A DNA stretch of 64,000 bases, taken from the NCBI GenBank assembly GCA_000961575.1, contig LADP01000005.1:124001-188000 (forward strand). The letters run 5' to 3'. The notes beneath the pieces were generated by a model, which made no database searches, had not been told where the DNA came from, and was given only the letters and a program-made list of their open reading frames with translations. This DNA comes from Peptococcaceae bacterium BRH_c8a (lineage in GTDB: Bacteria > Bacillota > Desulfotomaculia > Desulfotomaculales > Desulfallaceae). Position numbers and translations under genes: made by a program. Positions 26,753-34,803 of the stretch are shown here, piece after piece. The first letter of the stretch is position 1. Each line of letters starts with the position of its first letter.

Positions 26753-26884
26753 TTATTTTTGTAAGGATTTAGGCACTTGGGGTTGATAATGCCCCAGGAA
26801 GCAAGCGGATGCTGAGGATACGCTGGCCAGGAAAATCAAGCCGGTTACAGCAAAGCCCAAGAAACGGTAAAATATGTTTTTCAT
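26753..26884 (-). CDS. AgrD-like cyclic (thio)lactone autoinducer peptide precursor
   Basis: 43 residues. An amphipathic/hydrophobic N-terminal leader (residues 1-27) ends in SASA, then Cys28 begins CFLGHYQPQVPKSL. Aligning QPQVP with EPEVP of staphylococcal AgrD places a five-residue ring Cys28-His32 (CFLGH) before the acidic-type recognition tail; the exact ring end is inferred. GGAGGGAGGTG lies about eight bases before the ATG, within the end of agrB. AgrB, five bases upstream, should cleave the tail and close the thiolactone. The hairpin at 26717-26750 follows at once. Confidence 0.85.
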   Translation of the reverse strand: MKNIFYRFLGFAVTGLIFLASVSSASACFLGHYQPQVPKSLQK

Positions 26885-26889
26885 AATTT

Positions 26890-27528
26890 TTACACCTCCC
26901 TCCTTACTGGTTTTTTCAAACGGTCAAATGCTTTAAAAAAACTGTGGCCAATGGGAGTTAGGATGAATGAACTCCACAAAACCCCAAACACGATACAAAG
27001 CTGCCATTCTATGCTGCTCGGGATAAAGTACCACATCAATACCGCACCAGTGCAAATAATAGTTAATGAGACTAGAGAGAGTTTTTTCAAACTATTACGC
27101 CTTGCTGTAGATACTATAGGTGCGTTGTGCGAGTCGACCGGGGCCATTAAAAATAAAACTAATAAGCTGATTAGAAAAGCTAGGGTCATAAAGAGGCCCA
27201 TAGAAGATGAGTTCATAAACAAAGCTGTTTTATTTGCCAATAATGCTAAAACAGGAAAAATTATTGCAGTAATGAATGCGCAGCGCCAAGCAGAGTCGCT
27301 GTGCGCTCCCCCGGCAAATACTCTAATTGCGAACACTGTAAATAAGCATAATATAGTGCCGGGCATCACCCCGAAAATATAACCAATTAACAAAGACATA
27401 CCAAAGTTCAATAGATTAAGACCTAGCACTTCCACCGCATATGCTAGTACTTCTCCCTTATCACTGGGTATATTGGTTTTTTTGACTAAAAAATTTGCTA
27501 TTTTGGTACTAAAAAGTAAGTAGCTCAT
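26890..27528 (-). CDS. agrB: AgrB-like cysteine protease / peptide cyclase
   Basis: 212 residues with about five to six membrane helices. The catalytic pair His76 and Cys83 has the AgrB spacing (H-x6-C) in GGAHSDSAWRC. This integral membrane enzyme removes the C-terminal tail of AgrD and forms the thiolactone ring. Its start overlaps the stop of the upstream membrane-protein gene in an ATGA, and its own end carries the agrD ribosome site, so the three genes are translationally coupled. The polar C-terminus KPVRREV is typical of a cytoplasmic tail. No agrC or agrA gene lies in the window. Confidence 0.92.
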   Translation of the reverse strand: MSYLLFSTKIANFLVKKTNIPSDKGEVLAYAVEVLGLNLLNFGMSLLIGYIFGVMPGTILCLFTVFAIRVFAGGAHSDSAWRCAFITAIIFPVLALLANKTALFMNSSSMGLFMTLAFLISLLVLFLMAPVDSHNAPIVSTARRNSLKKLSLVSLTIICTGAVLMWYFIPSSIEWQLCIVFGVLWSSFILTPIGHSFFKAFDRLKKPVRREV

Positions 27529-27983
27529 TCAAATCCTTTCTTATCTGGTTTTATAATAATGGAAACAATAATAGCTAAAAAAACCATGATTATAGCTTGT
27601 GGCATGCCAAGCATTGCCCAAAATGTTTCGTTTGAGACTGTATCATGGGGGGTATCACCTGATAACCAGAAATATAAAGAGTTGATTGAAAACTCTAACA
27701 TTCCAAGAACAATTGTCACTATAGATGTTACAAAAAAACTTTTGAATATGGAAATTTGTCCAACTCTGGCTACGAAGAGCATAACCAGAAATAAAATTAT
27801 GAAAGTATGAAAACCAAAGAAAAAAGAAAGGGATTGAATTGTGTAAGATAATATAGCTGCTCCGACTCCAACTAATAGAGTTTGGATCCACTTGATTTGA
27901 ACTTTGGCAATTGCAAAACATAAAGCAATAACCCCAGTCATTTCAGGAATGCCTTGCATAAAAAAGAGCAATGTTTCTTTCAC
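27525..27983 (-). CDS. Polytopic membrane protein of the agr operon, AgrC-sensor-domain-like
   Basis: 152 residues starting at GTG with GAGGT nine bases upstream. Five membrane helices are predicted (about 5-25, 30-50, 53-75, 80-107, 125-146) with only a short basic tail. This resembles the membrane part of AgrC-type sensors in size and hydrophobicity, but there is no dimerisation helix or ATPase domain, so it is not a kinase. It is the first gene of the agr operon and overlaps agrB by four bases. It could be a receptor, an accessory of AgrB, or a peptide exporter; I do not recognise a precise family. Confidence 0.65.
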   Translation of the reverse strand: MKETLLFFMQGIPEMTGVIALCFAIAKVQIKWIQTLLVGVGAAILSYTIQSLSFFFGFHTFIILFLVMLFVARVGQISIFKSFFVTSIVTIVLGMLEFSINSLYFWLSGDTPHDTVSNETFWAMLGMPQAIIMVFLAIIVSIIIKPDKKGFE

Positions 27984-28356
27984 GCGTTCTTACCTCGCTG
28001 TCATTATTTCCTGGCTGTCCCAAGGAAGCACAGTGATTAGAATAAAATTCTATGACAGTATAAAAAATCCTGCTTATTAGACAAATATCTACAATAAAGT
28101 ATGGATAATCTTTTGATTCCAGACTCAGGTTCAAAAACCTCGTTCAACACAAATAAACGAACTTATATTTTATTTCGGTATAAATACTTAAGACTTTATG
28201 TATTTCTTTTTTTTTAACACCATTATTAATGTAGCAATCTACAAACCAGCAGTCAGGCTTAGCCGGGCAGCAATGCAAATGCGCACTTGCCAATCTTTCA
28301 GGCTGAAAAATTAAAGGTAAAAGTCGACGGGCGGCTAATATACAGAATTAATAACA
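27984..28356. other. Divergent intergenic region upstream of the agr operon and sigma-54 activator
   Basis: About 370 AT-rich bases between divergent genes. It must hold the promoter of the leftward agr operon. I could not pick a convincing -35/-10 pair, nor AgrA-type direct repeats. Confidence 0.5.
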
Positions 28357-28374
28357 TGATGCATGAGGTGATGC
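28357..28374. promoter_or_regulatory. Two TGATGC repeats at the activator gene start
   Basis: TGATGC at 28357-28362 and 28369-28374, 12 bases apart, overlapping the ribosome site GAGGTG. The same hexamer recurs at 30096-30127 and 30329-30344, so autoregulation is suggested. Confidence 0.5.
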
Positions 28375-28376
28375 AG

Positions 28377-30098
28377 GTGAAGGTTTCAAACTTCATGACC
28401 ACCAACCCGGTAACCTTAAAAGAAAATACTACTGTCAGGGAAGCTGCGGACATATTCATCTGCCATTCTATAGACGGGGCGCCGGTACTTGACGCCCAGG
28501 GTAGGCTATGTGGTATTTTCACCAAGAAACACCTGTACCGCGCCGTGATTAATGAACTGGGTTCAGACACCCCGGTCAGCCAATTAATGAAAAAAGATGT
28601 GAATACCATTAACCAGGAAAGTTCACCTGAAACAGCCTGGCAATTAGCCCAGGAACAGCAGGTGGGCAGGTTCCCGGTGACGGACGGTCAGGGCAACCTG
28701 GTGGCAATGATTACCCGCACCAACCTGGTTCAGGCGTTTGAGCGCCGGATGCTGGAACTGGAATCAGTTTCCCGGGAATTAAGCGAAACAACCGCCATGT
28801 ACGAAGAGTTAAGCGCAGTTATTAATTCTTCTTACGACGGTATAATGGTACTGGGCGCAAAAGGGCAAGTTATTATTGCCAACCAGGCGTATGAGAAAAT
28901 GGGTATGCATATTGACGCAGATATTATAGACCTGTGTCAAAAAGCAATACAAAGCGCGGATTCCGTCACCCGCTCACTTAAATGTGCCGGCGGCAGGGAG
29001 TTGCTGCTTACGGCTAACCCGGTACGCGGTAAAAGCAATGGCGAATTTGACCGGGTGGTGATTAATTACCGGGATATTACCGAACTTAACACCTTGCGGC
29101 GGGAAGTTGAAACCAGCAAAGAGCTTTCGGAGATCTATCACCTGGAGTTGGAGACCCTGCGCACCAAATATATGGGACACACTTTAGTGTGCGAAAGCCA
29201 GGCTATGCGCAATATCCTGGACACAGCTATTAGAGTGGCCAAGGTGGATACAACCATCCTCATACTGGGTGAATCAGGGGTAGGCAAGGACGTTGTCACC
29301 AGGCTGATCCACAAAGCAGGCAGACGCGCCAAACAACCCTTTATTCGAATTAACTGCGGTGCGATCCCGGAGAATTTACTGGAATCTGAGCTTTTTGGCT
29401 ACGAACCCGGTGCTTTCACGGGGGCAAGACGGGATGGCAAACCCGGTCTGTTTGAACTGGCCCATAGGGGCACCCTGTTTCTGGACGAATTGGCCGAACT
29501 ACCCCTGGCCCTACAAGTCAAATTACTTAACGTGCTTCAGGAACGCGAGGTAACCAGGGTGGGTGGCGTAAAGCCGGTGGAAGTAGACGTGCGCATTATC
29601 GCTGCCACCAATAAACCCCTGCCCGAACTGGTTAAAAAAGGCAAATTCCGCGCCGACCTTTATTACCGGCTGAGCGTAATTCCCATAACTATACCGTCGC
29701 TCAGGGAACGGCGCAGTGACATACCGGCCCTGGTGATTCATTTTCTAAGGAAACTAAACGAGCAATATCACTTGAATAAAAACATATCGGTAGACGCCAT
29801 GGAATGCCTGTCTAATTACAGCTGGCCCGGCAACGTGCGCGAGCTGGAAAACCTGATTGAACGTTTAATGGTGATGAGTTCACACAACACCATTACTGCC
29901 CGGGATTTGCCGACCATTTTCCTGCAGCGCGTACAAAATGCAGCATCCGCCGGGGGGAAGGACTTCGTTTCGGAAAAAGAGCTGATTGAAGAGCTGTACC
30001 AGCGTATGCAAAGCACCCGTAAAGTGGCTGAGACCTTGGGTGTAAACCAGTCCACCGTGGTAAGAAAAATGAAAAAATATAACATTAAGCCCGCATGA
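28377..30098 (+). CDS. Sigma-54-dependent activator with CBS and PAS domains
   Basis: 573 residues from a GTG that has GAGGTG six bases upstream; the longer open frame to 28287 lacks a site. Two CBS domains (about 5-120) are followed by a PAS domain (about 145-255), then an AAA+ domain with Walker A GESGVGKD, the sigma-54 contact loop GAFTGA (about 346-351) and the arginine-finger region. A Fis-type helix-turn-helix (TRKVAETLGVNQSTVVRKMKKY) ends the protein. The CBS pair suggests sensing of an adenosyl or CoA ligand. It lies directly before an acyl-CoA operon with a -24/-12 promoter and repeated TGATGC sites, which it very probably activates. Confidence 0.92.
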   Translation: MKVSNFMTTNPVTLKENTTVREAADIFICHSIDGAPVLDAQGRLCGIFTKKHLYRAVINELGSDTPVSQLMKKDVNTINQESSPETAWQLAQEQQVGRFPVTDGQGNLVAMITRTNLVQAFERRMLELESVSRELSETTAMYEELSAVINSSYDGIMVLGAKGQVIIANQAYEKMGMHIDADIIDLCQKAIQSADSVTRSLKCAGGRELLLTANPVRGKSNGEFDRVVINYRDITELNTLRREVETSKELSEIYHLELETLRTKYMGHTLVCESQAMRNILDTAIRVAKVDTTILILGESGVGKDVVTRLIHKAGRRAKQPFIRINCGAIPENLLESELFGYEPGAFTGARRDGKPGLFELAHRGTLFLDELAELPLALQVKLLNVLQEREVTRVGGVKPVEVDVRIIAATNKPLPELVKKGKFRADLYYRLSVIPITIPSLRERRSDIPALVIHFLRKLNEQYHLNKNISVDAMECLSNYSWPGNVRELENLIERLMVMSSHNTITARDLPTIFLQRVQNAASAGGKDFVSEKELIEELYQRMQSTRKVAETLGVNQSTVVRKMKKYNIKPA

Positions 30099-30127
30099 TG
30101 CGATGCGTGGTGATGCGTGCATGATGC
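30096..30127. promoter_or_regulatory. Cluster of TGATGC repeats: candidate upstream activating sites
   Basis: TGATGC at 30096-30101, 30111-30116 and 30122-30127, plus CGATGC at 30101-30106; TGCATGATGCA (30118-30128) is a near-palindrome. The cluster overlaps the stop codon of the activator gene and lies 75-105 bases upstream of the -24/-12 promoter. Confidence 0.65.
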
Positions 30128-30160
30128 ATAAAGTCTAAACTTACAGTTAAGCTATCTCCG

Positions 30161-30184
30161 AAGCCAGGGTGTACCTGGCTTTTT
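30161..30184 (+). terminator. Terminator of the sigma-54 activator gene
   Basis: Arms AAGCCAGG (30161-30168) and complement (30174-30181) followed by a short T run. It isolates the activator transcript from the operon downstream. Confidence 0.8.
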
Positions 30185-30199
30185 GGTTTAGGCATTGTC

Positions 30200-30215
30200 T
30201 GGCAATGTTCTTGCT
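30200..30215 (+). promoter_or_regulatory. Sigma-54 (-24/-12) promoter of the acyl-CoA operon
   Basis: TGGCAATGTTCTTGCT matches TGGCAYRNNNNTTGCW, with GG and GC exactly 12 bases apart. It lies 153 bases before the ligase start and downstream of the activator-binding repeats. Further search on the window found no other match I would trust. Confidence 0.85.
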
Positions 30216-30328
30216 AATTTTTTTATTAAATAGTTTTTATATATCTTATATTTTAAATTTTCCTAATATTATTTCTTGTTTGACAGGCTACGCCTTGCCT
30301 GAGTTCTTAAAATTTTCTGATTTGCGTG

Positions 30329-30344
30329 TGATGCATAGTGATGC
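30329..30344. promoter_or_regulatory. Two TGATGC repeats in the operon leader
   Basis: TGATGC at 30329-30334 and 30339-30344, one helical turn apart, between the promoter and the ligase start. They could be extra activator sites or act negatively. Confidence 0.5.
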
Positions 30345-30367
30345 GTGTTTAGAAAGTAGAGGTAATT

Positions 30368-31927
30368 ATGTACACAGTGGGCGATCTTATAGAAATCTCA
30401 GCGGCAAAATACCCTGCCAGACCGGCCCTGGTATACCCACCCAAAGGCCAGCGCTGGAACTTCAGACAGTGGAATGACCAAGTGAACCGGGTGGCCAACG
30501 CGCTTCTAAAACTGGGTATCGGCAGAGGGGACAGGGTTTCCACTTATCTGGGCAACAGCAGCGAGCTGGTTACCGTGCTTTTCGCCGCCGCCAAAATTGG
30601 CGCGGTTTATAACCCTATTAACAACAATTTAAGCCCGGTCGAACTGGCCTTTATATTGAATGATGCTGAGTCCAGAGCGCTGGTGTTTGGTGCCGGGGAA
30701 AGCGGCCGGGTGACCAGAGCCCGGGGAAAAATAAAGACCGTTGAACACTACCTTTATATTGACGAACAAAAGCCTGGTTTTGCCCATTGTTATTATCAAC
30801 TGCTGACGAACCAACCCTCAGATAAGCCCGATATTTCGGTATCCGAAAATGATTGGTTTTCGGTTATGTATACCAGCGGCACCACCGGCAGACCCAAGGG
30901 CGTAATCCATAGGCACCGGGACATTGTGGATCACAGTATGTGCATGATCCACGCCCATAAGATGACCTATCAGGATCGCGGCCTTTCTGTGGATCCACTG
31001 TACCATGCAGCCGAACTGCACGCCATCTTCATACCGCGGGTGCACGCGGGTGCTGCCGGTGTAATTTTACAGGATCCCGATCCACAGGCCCTGCTGCATA
31101 TGCTAAAAGAAGAAGAAATTACGATTATGTTTATGGACCCGGTATTATGCGGCCTGGTGATGCAGGACGTACCCAAGCAATTTCCCCTGCCCCGTTTTCG
31201 TTTGTTAGTTAACGGAGGTGCGCCGATGTCGCCGGAACTGGCAGCCCAATGCCGGGCCGTTTTGCAGACCAACATTATCCACATGTATGGGATGACCGAG
31301 ATGGGCCCGGTAATAACGGCGCTTTACCCGGAAGAAATGGATGCGAAACATGGCTCGGTTGGTAAGCCTCTGATCAACCACGAGATTCGGGTGGTGCGCA
31401 TGAACCCGGTTTACCCCTCAGACCCTAATGAAGGTATTGAAGCCGGGGCAATCGGCGAGATAATTGTACGCGGGGTAGGCATGATGCAGGGTTACTACAA
31501 CCGCCCCGAGGTTACTACAGAGGCCATGTACGGCGGCTGGTTCCATACCGGTGACACTGGCCGCTTTGACGAGGACGGATATCTGTGGCTGACCGGTCGG
31601 CGGGATGATGTGATTTTCGCCGGAATTGAAAACGTGTACCCCGGTGAAATTGAAGCAATTTTGCTTGAACACCCCGACATTTTAGATGCGGCAGTTATCG
31701 GGGTGGAGAACGGGGAATGGGAAAACCAAATAGTAGCTTTTATAGTCACCAATAACGTAACGCTCACCAGCCTGGATGTGGATCAGTATCTCAGGGATAG
31801 CGAGAAATTGGCCGGGTTTAAAATCCCCGGAGCCTATAGGTTTGTGCAAAAACTGCCCCGGGTAACCACAGGCAAAGTGCAAAAGCGCTTATTAATTGAG
31901 CAGTTAATTAAAGGGGAGGTTCGGTAA
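30368..31927 (+). CDS. AMP-forming acyl-CoA synthetase/ligase
   Basis: 519 residues of the ANL superfamily. The AMP-binding motif is MYTSGTTGRPKGVIHRH (about 168-184); further motifs are YGMTEMGPV, HTGDTGRFDEDGYLWLTGR and the C-terminal lysine in PRVTTGKVQKR (near residue 505). It activates a carboxylic acid to its CoA thioester using ATP. First gene of a three-gene operon with an acyl-CoA dehydrogenase and a second ligase, behind a sigma-54 promoter. Substrate is unknown: medium-chain, branched or aromatic acids fit. The stop is three bases from the next start. Confidence 0.92.
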   Translation: MYTVGDLIEISAAKYPARPALVYPPKGQRWNFRQWNDQVNRVANALLKLGIGRGDRVSTYLGNSSELVTVLFAAAKIGAVYNPINNNLSPVELAFILNDAESRALVFGAGESGRVTRARGKIKTVEHYLYIDEQKPGFAHCYYQLLTNQPSDKPDISVSENDWFSVMYTSGTTGRPKGVIHRHRDIVDHSMCMIHAHKMTYQDRGLSVDPLYHAAELHAIFIPRVHAGAAGVILQDPDPQALLHMLKEEEITIMFMDPVLCGLVMQDVPKQFPLPRFRLLVNGGAPMSPELAAQCRAVLQTNIIHMYGMTEMGPVITALYPEEMDAKHGSVGKPLINHEIRVVRMNPVYPSDPNEGIEAGAIGEIIVRGVGMMQGYYNRPEVTTEAMYGGWFHTGDTGRFDEDGYLWLTGRRDDVIFAGIENVYPGEIEAILLEHPDILDAAVIGVENGEWENQIVAFIVTNNVTLTSLDVDQYLRDSEKLAGFKIPGAYRFVQKLPRVTTGKVQKRLLIEQLIKGEVR

Positions 31928-31930
31928 AAA

Positions 31931-33091
31931 TTGAGTTACCAGTTGAATGAAGAACAGGAAATGCTGCACCAAATCGTCAGCCGCATGGTGGAAGACAAGG
32001 TAGCGCCCCGAGCGTCGGAGATTGATGAAAAGGACGAATACCCCTGGGATCTTAAAGAAATTATCGCTGAGCAGGGCCTTTTGGGCTCCGGCATTCCGGA
32101 AGAGTACGGCGGCACTGGTGCCGGTCTGCCCTCAGTGTGCCTGATCGTAGAAGAAATAGCCAAGGCATCAGCCTCGGTGTCCCTGATTGTGGCGGCTCAG
32201 GAACTAGGCATGATGCCCATCCTGGTAGGCGGCTCAGAAGAACAGAAGCAAAAATATCTGCCCGGTATTGCCGACGGAGACCAAATTGCCGCCTTTGCCC
32301 TTACCGAGCCCAACGCCGGTTCCGACGCAGGGGCAGTGAAAACCAAAGCCGTTCGAGAAGGGGACAAGTACCTGCTTTCGGGCCAGAAATGTTTTATCAC
32401 CAACGGCAGCATTGCCGACGTTTTCACGGTGTTTGCTACCATCGACCCCAAGGCAGGCCTTAAAGGCCTCAGCGCCTTTATCGTGGAAAAGGGCTACCCA
32501 GGCCTGACGGTGGGTAAAAAAGAGCATAAAATGGGTATCCGGGGTTCCGAGACCACCGAGATTATCCTCGACAACTGCCCAGTGCCGGCTGAAAACCTGA
32601 TGGGTAAAGAGGGTGGCGGTTTTAAAATTGCCATGATGACCCTGGACTGCACCCGGCCGGTAATTGGGGCCCAGGCTGTGGGCATCGCCCAAGGCGCCCT
32701 GGATCATGCCATTAATTATGCTAAACAGCGGATCCAGTTTAACAAGCCCATTGCCGCTTTCCAGGGTATCCAATTCATGCTGGCCGACATGGCTACCCGG
32801 ATAGAGGCAGCCAGACAACTGGTGTACAAGGCCGCTTTCACCATCGAGAATGCCAAACAAAACAACGTGTCCGCCGCCGAGGTGAGCCGGCTTTCCTCAA
32901 TGTGTAAACTGTTCGCCTCCGACGTGGCCATGCAGGTTACTGTAGACGCGGTGCAAATCCTGGGCGGATACGGTTATATGAAGGAGTACCCGGTGGAACG
33001 CATGATGCGCGACGCTAAGATTACCCAGATTTACGAGGGCACCAACCAGATCCAGCGCGTAGTGATCGCCAAAAACATCTTAGACAACTAA
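31931..33091 (+). CDS. Acyl-CoA dehydrogenase
   Basis: 386 residues starting at TTG after GGGGAGG. The family signatures FALTEPNAGSDAG and CFITNG (FAD and substrate loop), GIRGSETTEI and the C-terminal DAVQILGGYGYMKEYPVERMMRDAKITQIYEGTNQIQ are all present; the Glu in IYEGTNQ is the catalytic base of the short/medium-chain type. It oxidises an acyl-CoA to the enoyl-CoA with FAD, passing electrons to ETF. No etfAB genes lie nearby. It works with the two ligases of this operon and possibly the enoyl-CoA hydratase at 9621-10400. Confidence 0.95.
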   Translation: MSYQLNEEQEMLHQIVSRMVEDKVAPRASEIDEKDEYPWDLKEIIAEQGLLGSGIPEEYGGTGAGLPSVCLIVEEIAKASASVSLIVAAQELGMMPILVGGSEEQKQKYLPGIADGDQIAAFALTEPNAGSDAGAVKTKAVREGDKYLLSGQKCFITNGSIADVFTVFATIDPKAGLKGLSAFIVEKGYPGLTVGKKEHKMGIRGSETTEIILDNCPVPAENLMGKEGGGFKIAMMTLDCTRPVIGAQAVGIAQGALDHAINYAKQRIQFNKPIAAFQGIQFMLADMATRIEAARQLVYKAAFTIENAKQNNVSAAEVSRLSSMCKLFASDVAMQVTVDAVQILGGYGYMKEYPVERMMRDAKITQIYEGTNQIQRVVIAKNILDN

Positions 33092-33108
33092 TGAGGAGGC
33101 ATAATAAC

Positions 33109-34701
33109 ATGGAAGCAGTATGGTTCAACAACTACCTACCTGACAGCAAGCGTAATTTAACTTACCCCGCGGTGCCTGTATTTCAGTTTCTAATCGATAG
33201 CGTCGCCCGGTACCCCCAAAACGATGCCCTAATCTTCTTTAACCAGCACATAACCTTTGCCGAACTGGAAGAGCTGACCAACCGTTTTGCCAATTACCTA
33301 CAGCAAAAAGGGGTTAAAAAAGGCGACCGGGTAGCCATTATGGCACCCAACTGCCCGCAAAACGTAATTTGTTTCTTCGGGGCGCTAAAAGCCGGGGCCC
33401 TGGTGGTACAAACCAACCCCATGTACGTGGAGCGGGAAATTGAACATCAGCTTAATGACTCAGACAGTGAAACATTGATCCTAATGGCTGACTTGTATCC
33501 TAAAGTTAAAGGTGTGCGGGCCAACACCGCACTAAAAAATGTGATTACCTTTAACATTGACGGTACCGCTTCATCCGTTGGCGACAACACTGAAGATTTA
33601 AAGGGAATCCTCGCAAGCTTTAGCCCCGACTACGAAAAGATTGACGTAACCCCGGACGACCTGGCTCTGCTGCAGTACACCGGCGGCACCACCGGAGTGT
33701 CCAAGGGCTGCATGCTCACCCACGGCAACCTGGTGGCCAACGTGCTGCAGACCGTTGAAGTGGTGGGCAAAAACTATCGCCGGGGCAACGACCATGTAAT
33801 TGGTGTGCTGCCGCTGTTCCACGTTTACGGCCTGACCGCAGTAATGAATGTGTCGATATACATGGGTGTAACTATTATTCTGTTCCCGCGCTTTGAGCCC
33901 AAATCGATCATTGAAGCTATCCACAACTATAAGGTGGGCATTTTTTACGCCAGCCCCACCATGCTGATAGCCATCAATAACCATAAGGAAATCGGCAACT
34001 ACGACTTGAAGTGCCTGCACACCTGCGTCAGCGGTTCGGCGCCCTTGCCTAACGAAGTTAAAGAAGCTTTCTTCCGCCTGACCGGTGTGGAAGCGGTTGA
34101 GGCTTATGGTCTGTCTGAAGCCTCCCCCGTGACCCACAGCAACCCGGTAAACGGCTTAGTGAAGACCGGCAGTATCGGCCTGCCCCTCCCGGATACCGAC
34201 ATGAAAGTGGTGGACATCAATACCGGCGACGAGTGCGGATTCAACCAGCCCGGTGAAATGTGGGTCAAGGGGCCGCAGGTAATGAATGGCTATTGGAACC
34301 GCCCGGACGAGACTGCCAACGTGCTAGAGGATAGCTGGCTAAAAACCGGCGACGTGGTAGAAGTAGACGAAGAGGGCTACGTGTTTATTGTCAGCCGCAA
34401 AAAAGACGTGATTATCGCCGGTGGATTCAATATCTATCCGGTGGAAGTGGAAGACGTGCTGTTTGCCCATCCCAAAGTGCAGGAGACGGTGGTGGTAGGT
34501 GTGCCCGACTCATACCGGGGTGAAACGGTCAAGGCTTACATTGTGCTGAAAGAAGGCGAAACCGCCACGGAACAGGAAATTATTGATTACTGCCGCACCA
34601 AGCTGGCCGCCTACAAGCTGCCTCGCCAAGTGAAATTTCGCCCGGAGCTGCCCAAGTCCGCAGTAGGCAAAATCCTCCGCCGCGTCCTGCGCGAAGAGTA
34701 A
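33109..34701 (+). CDS. Long-chain fatty-acid-CoA ligase (FadD-like)
   Basis: 530 residues. The AMP-binding motif is LQYTGGTTGVSKGCMLTHGN, with YGLSEASPVTH, KTGDVVEVDEEGYVFIVSRKKDVII and a C-terminal KSAVGKILRR carrying the catalytic lysine. The ATG at 33109 has GAGGAGG eight bases upstream; an in-frame ATG at 33091 overlaps the dehydrogenase stop and has no site. A close paralogue lies at 57970-59586 on the other strand. It should activate long-chain fatty acids for the dehydrogenase upstream. Last gene of the sigma-54 operon. Confidence 0.92.
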   Translation: MEAVWFNNYLPDSKRNLTYPAVPVFQFLIDSVARYPQNDALIFFNQHITFAELEELTNRFANYLQQKGVKKGDRVAIMAPNCPQNVICFFGALKAGALVVQTNPMYVEREIEHQLNDSDSETLILMADLYPKVKGVRANTALKNVITFNIDGTASSVGDNTEDLKGILASFSPDYEKIDVTPDDLALLQYTGGTTGVSKGCMLTHGNLVANVLQTVEVVGKNYRRGNDHVIGVLPLFHVYGLTAVMNVSIYMGVTIILFPRFEPKSIIEAIHNYKVGIFYASPTMLIAINNHKEIGNYDLKCLHTCVSGSAPLPNEVKEAFFRLTGVEAVEAYGLSEASPVTHSNPVNGLVKTGSIGLPLPDTDMKVVDINTGDECGFNQPGEMWVKGPQVMNGYWNRPDETANVLEDSWLKTGDVVEVDEEGYVFIVSRKKDVIIAGGFNIYPVEVEDVLFAHPKVQETVVVGVPDSYRGETVKAYIVLKEGETATEQEIIDYCRTKLAAYKLPRQVKFRPELPKSAVGKILRRVLREE

Positions 34702-34803
34702 GTAAAATAGGGGGGCAGATTCTACAAACTAAGCCTAATCGTTATCTTTTATGATATATCTAGGCAAAATTGAAGAAGAAAGAACGGGCCGGTCTGGGAT
34801 TAG

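Noticed and set aside
27984..28356. c-di-GMP riboswitch or AgrA sites before the agr operon
   Set aside because: No GEMM conserved blocks and no paired direct repeats of the AgrA type could be found.
32234..32860. 208-codon minus-strand ORF inside the acyl-CoA dehydrogenase
   Set aside because: Shadow frame of a fully conserved enzyme gene; no start context or family features.
33598..34137. 179-codon minus-strand ORF inside the FadD-like gene
   Set aside because: Shadow of a conserved ligase; no motif.
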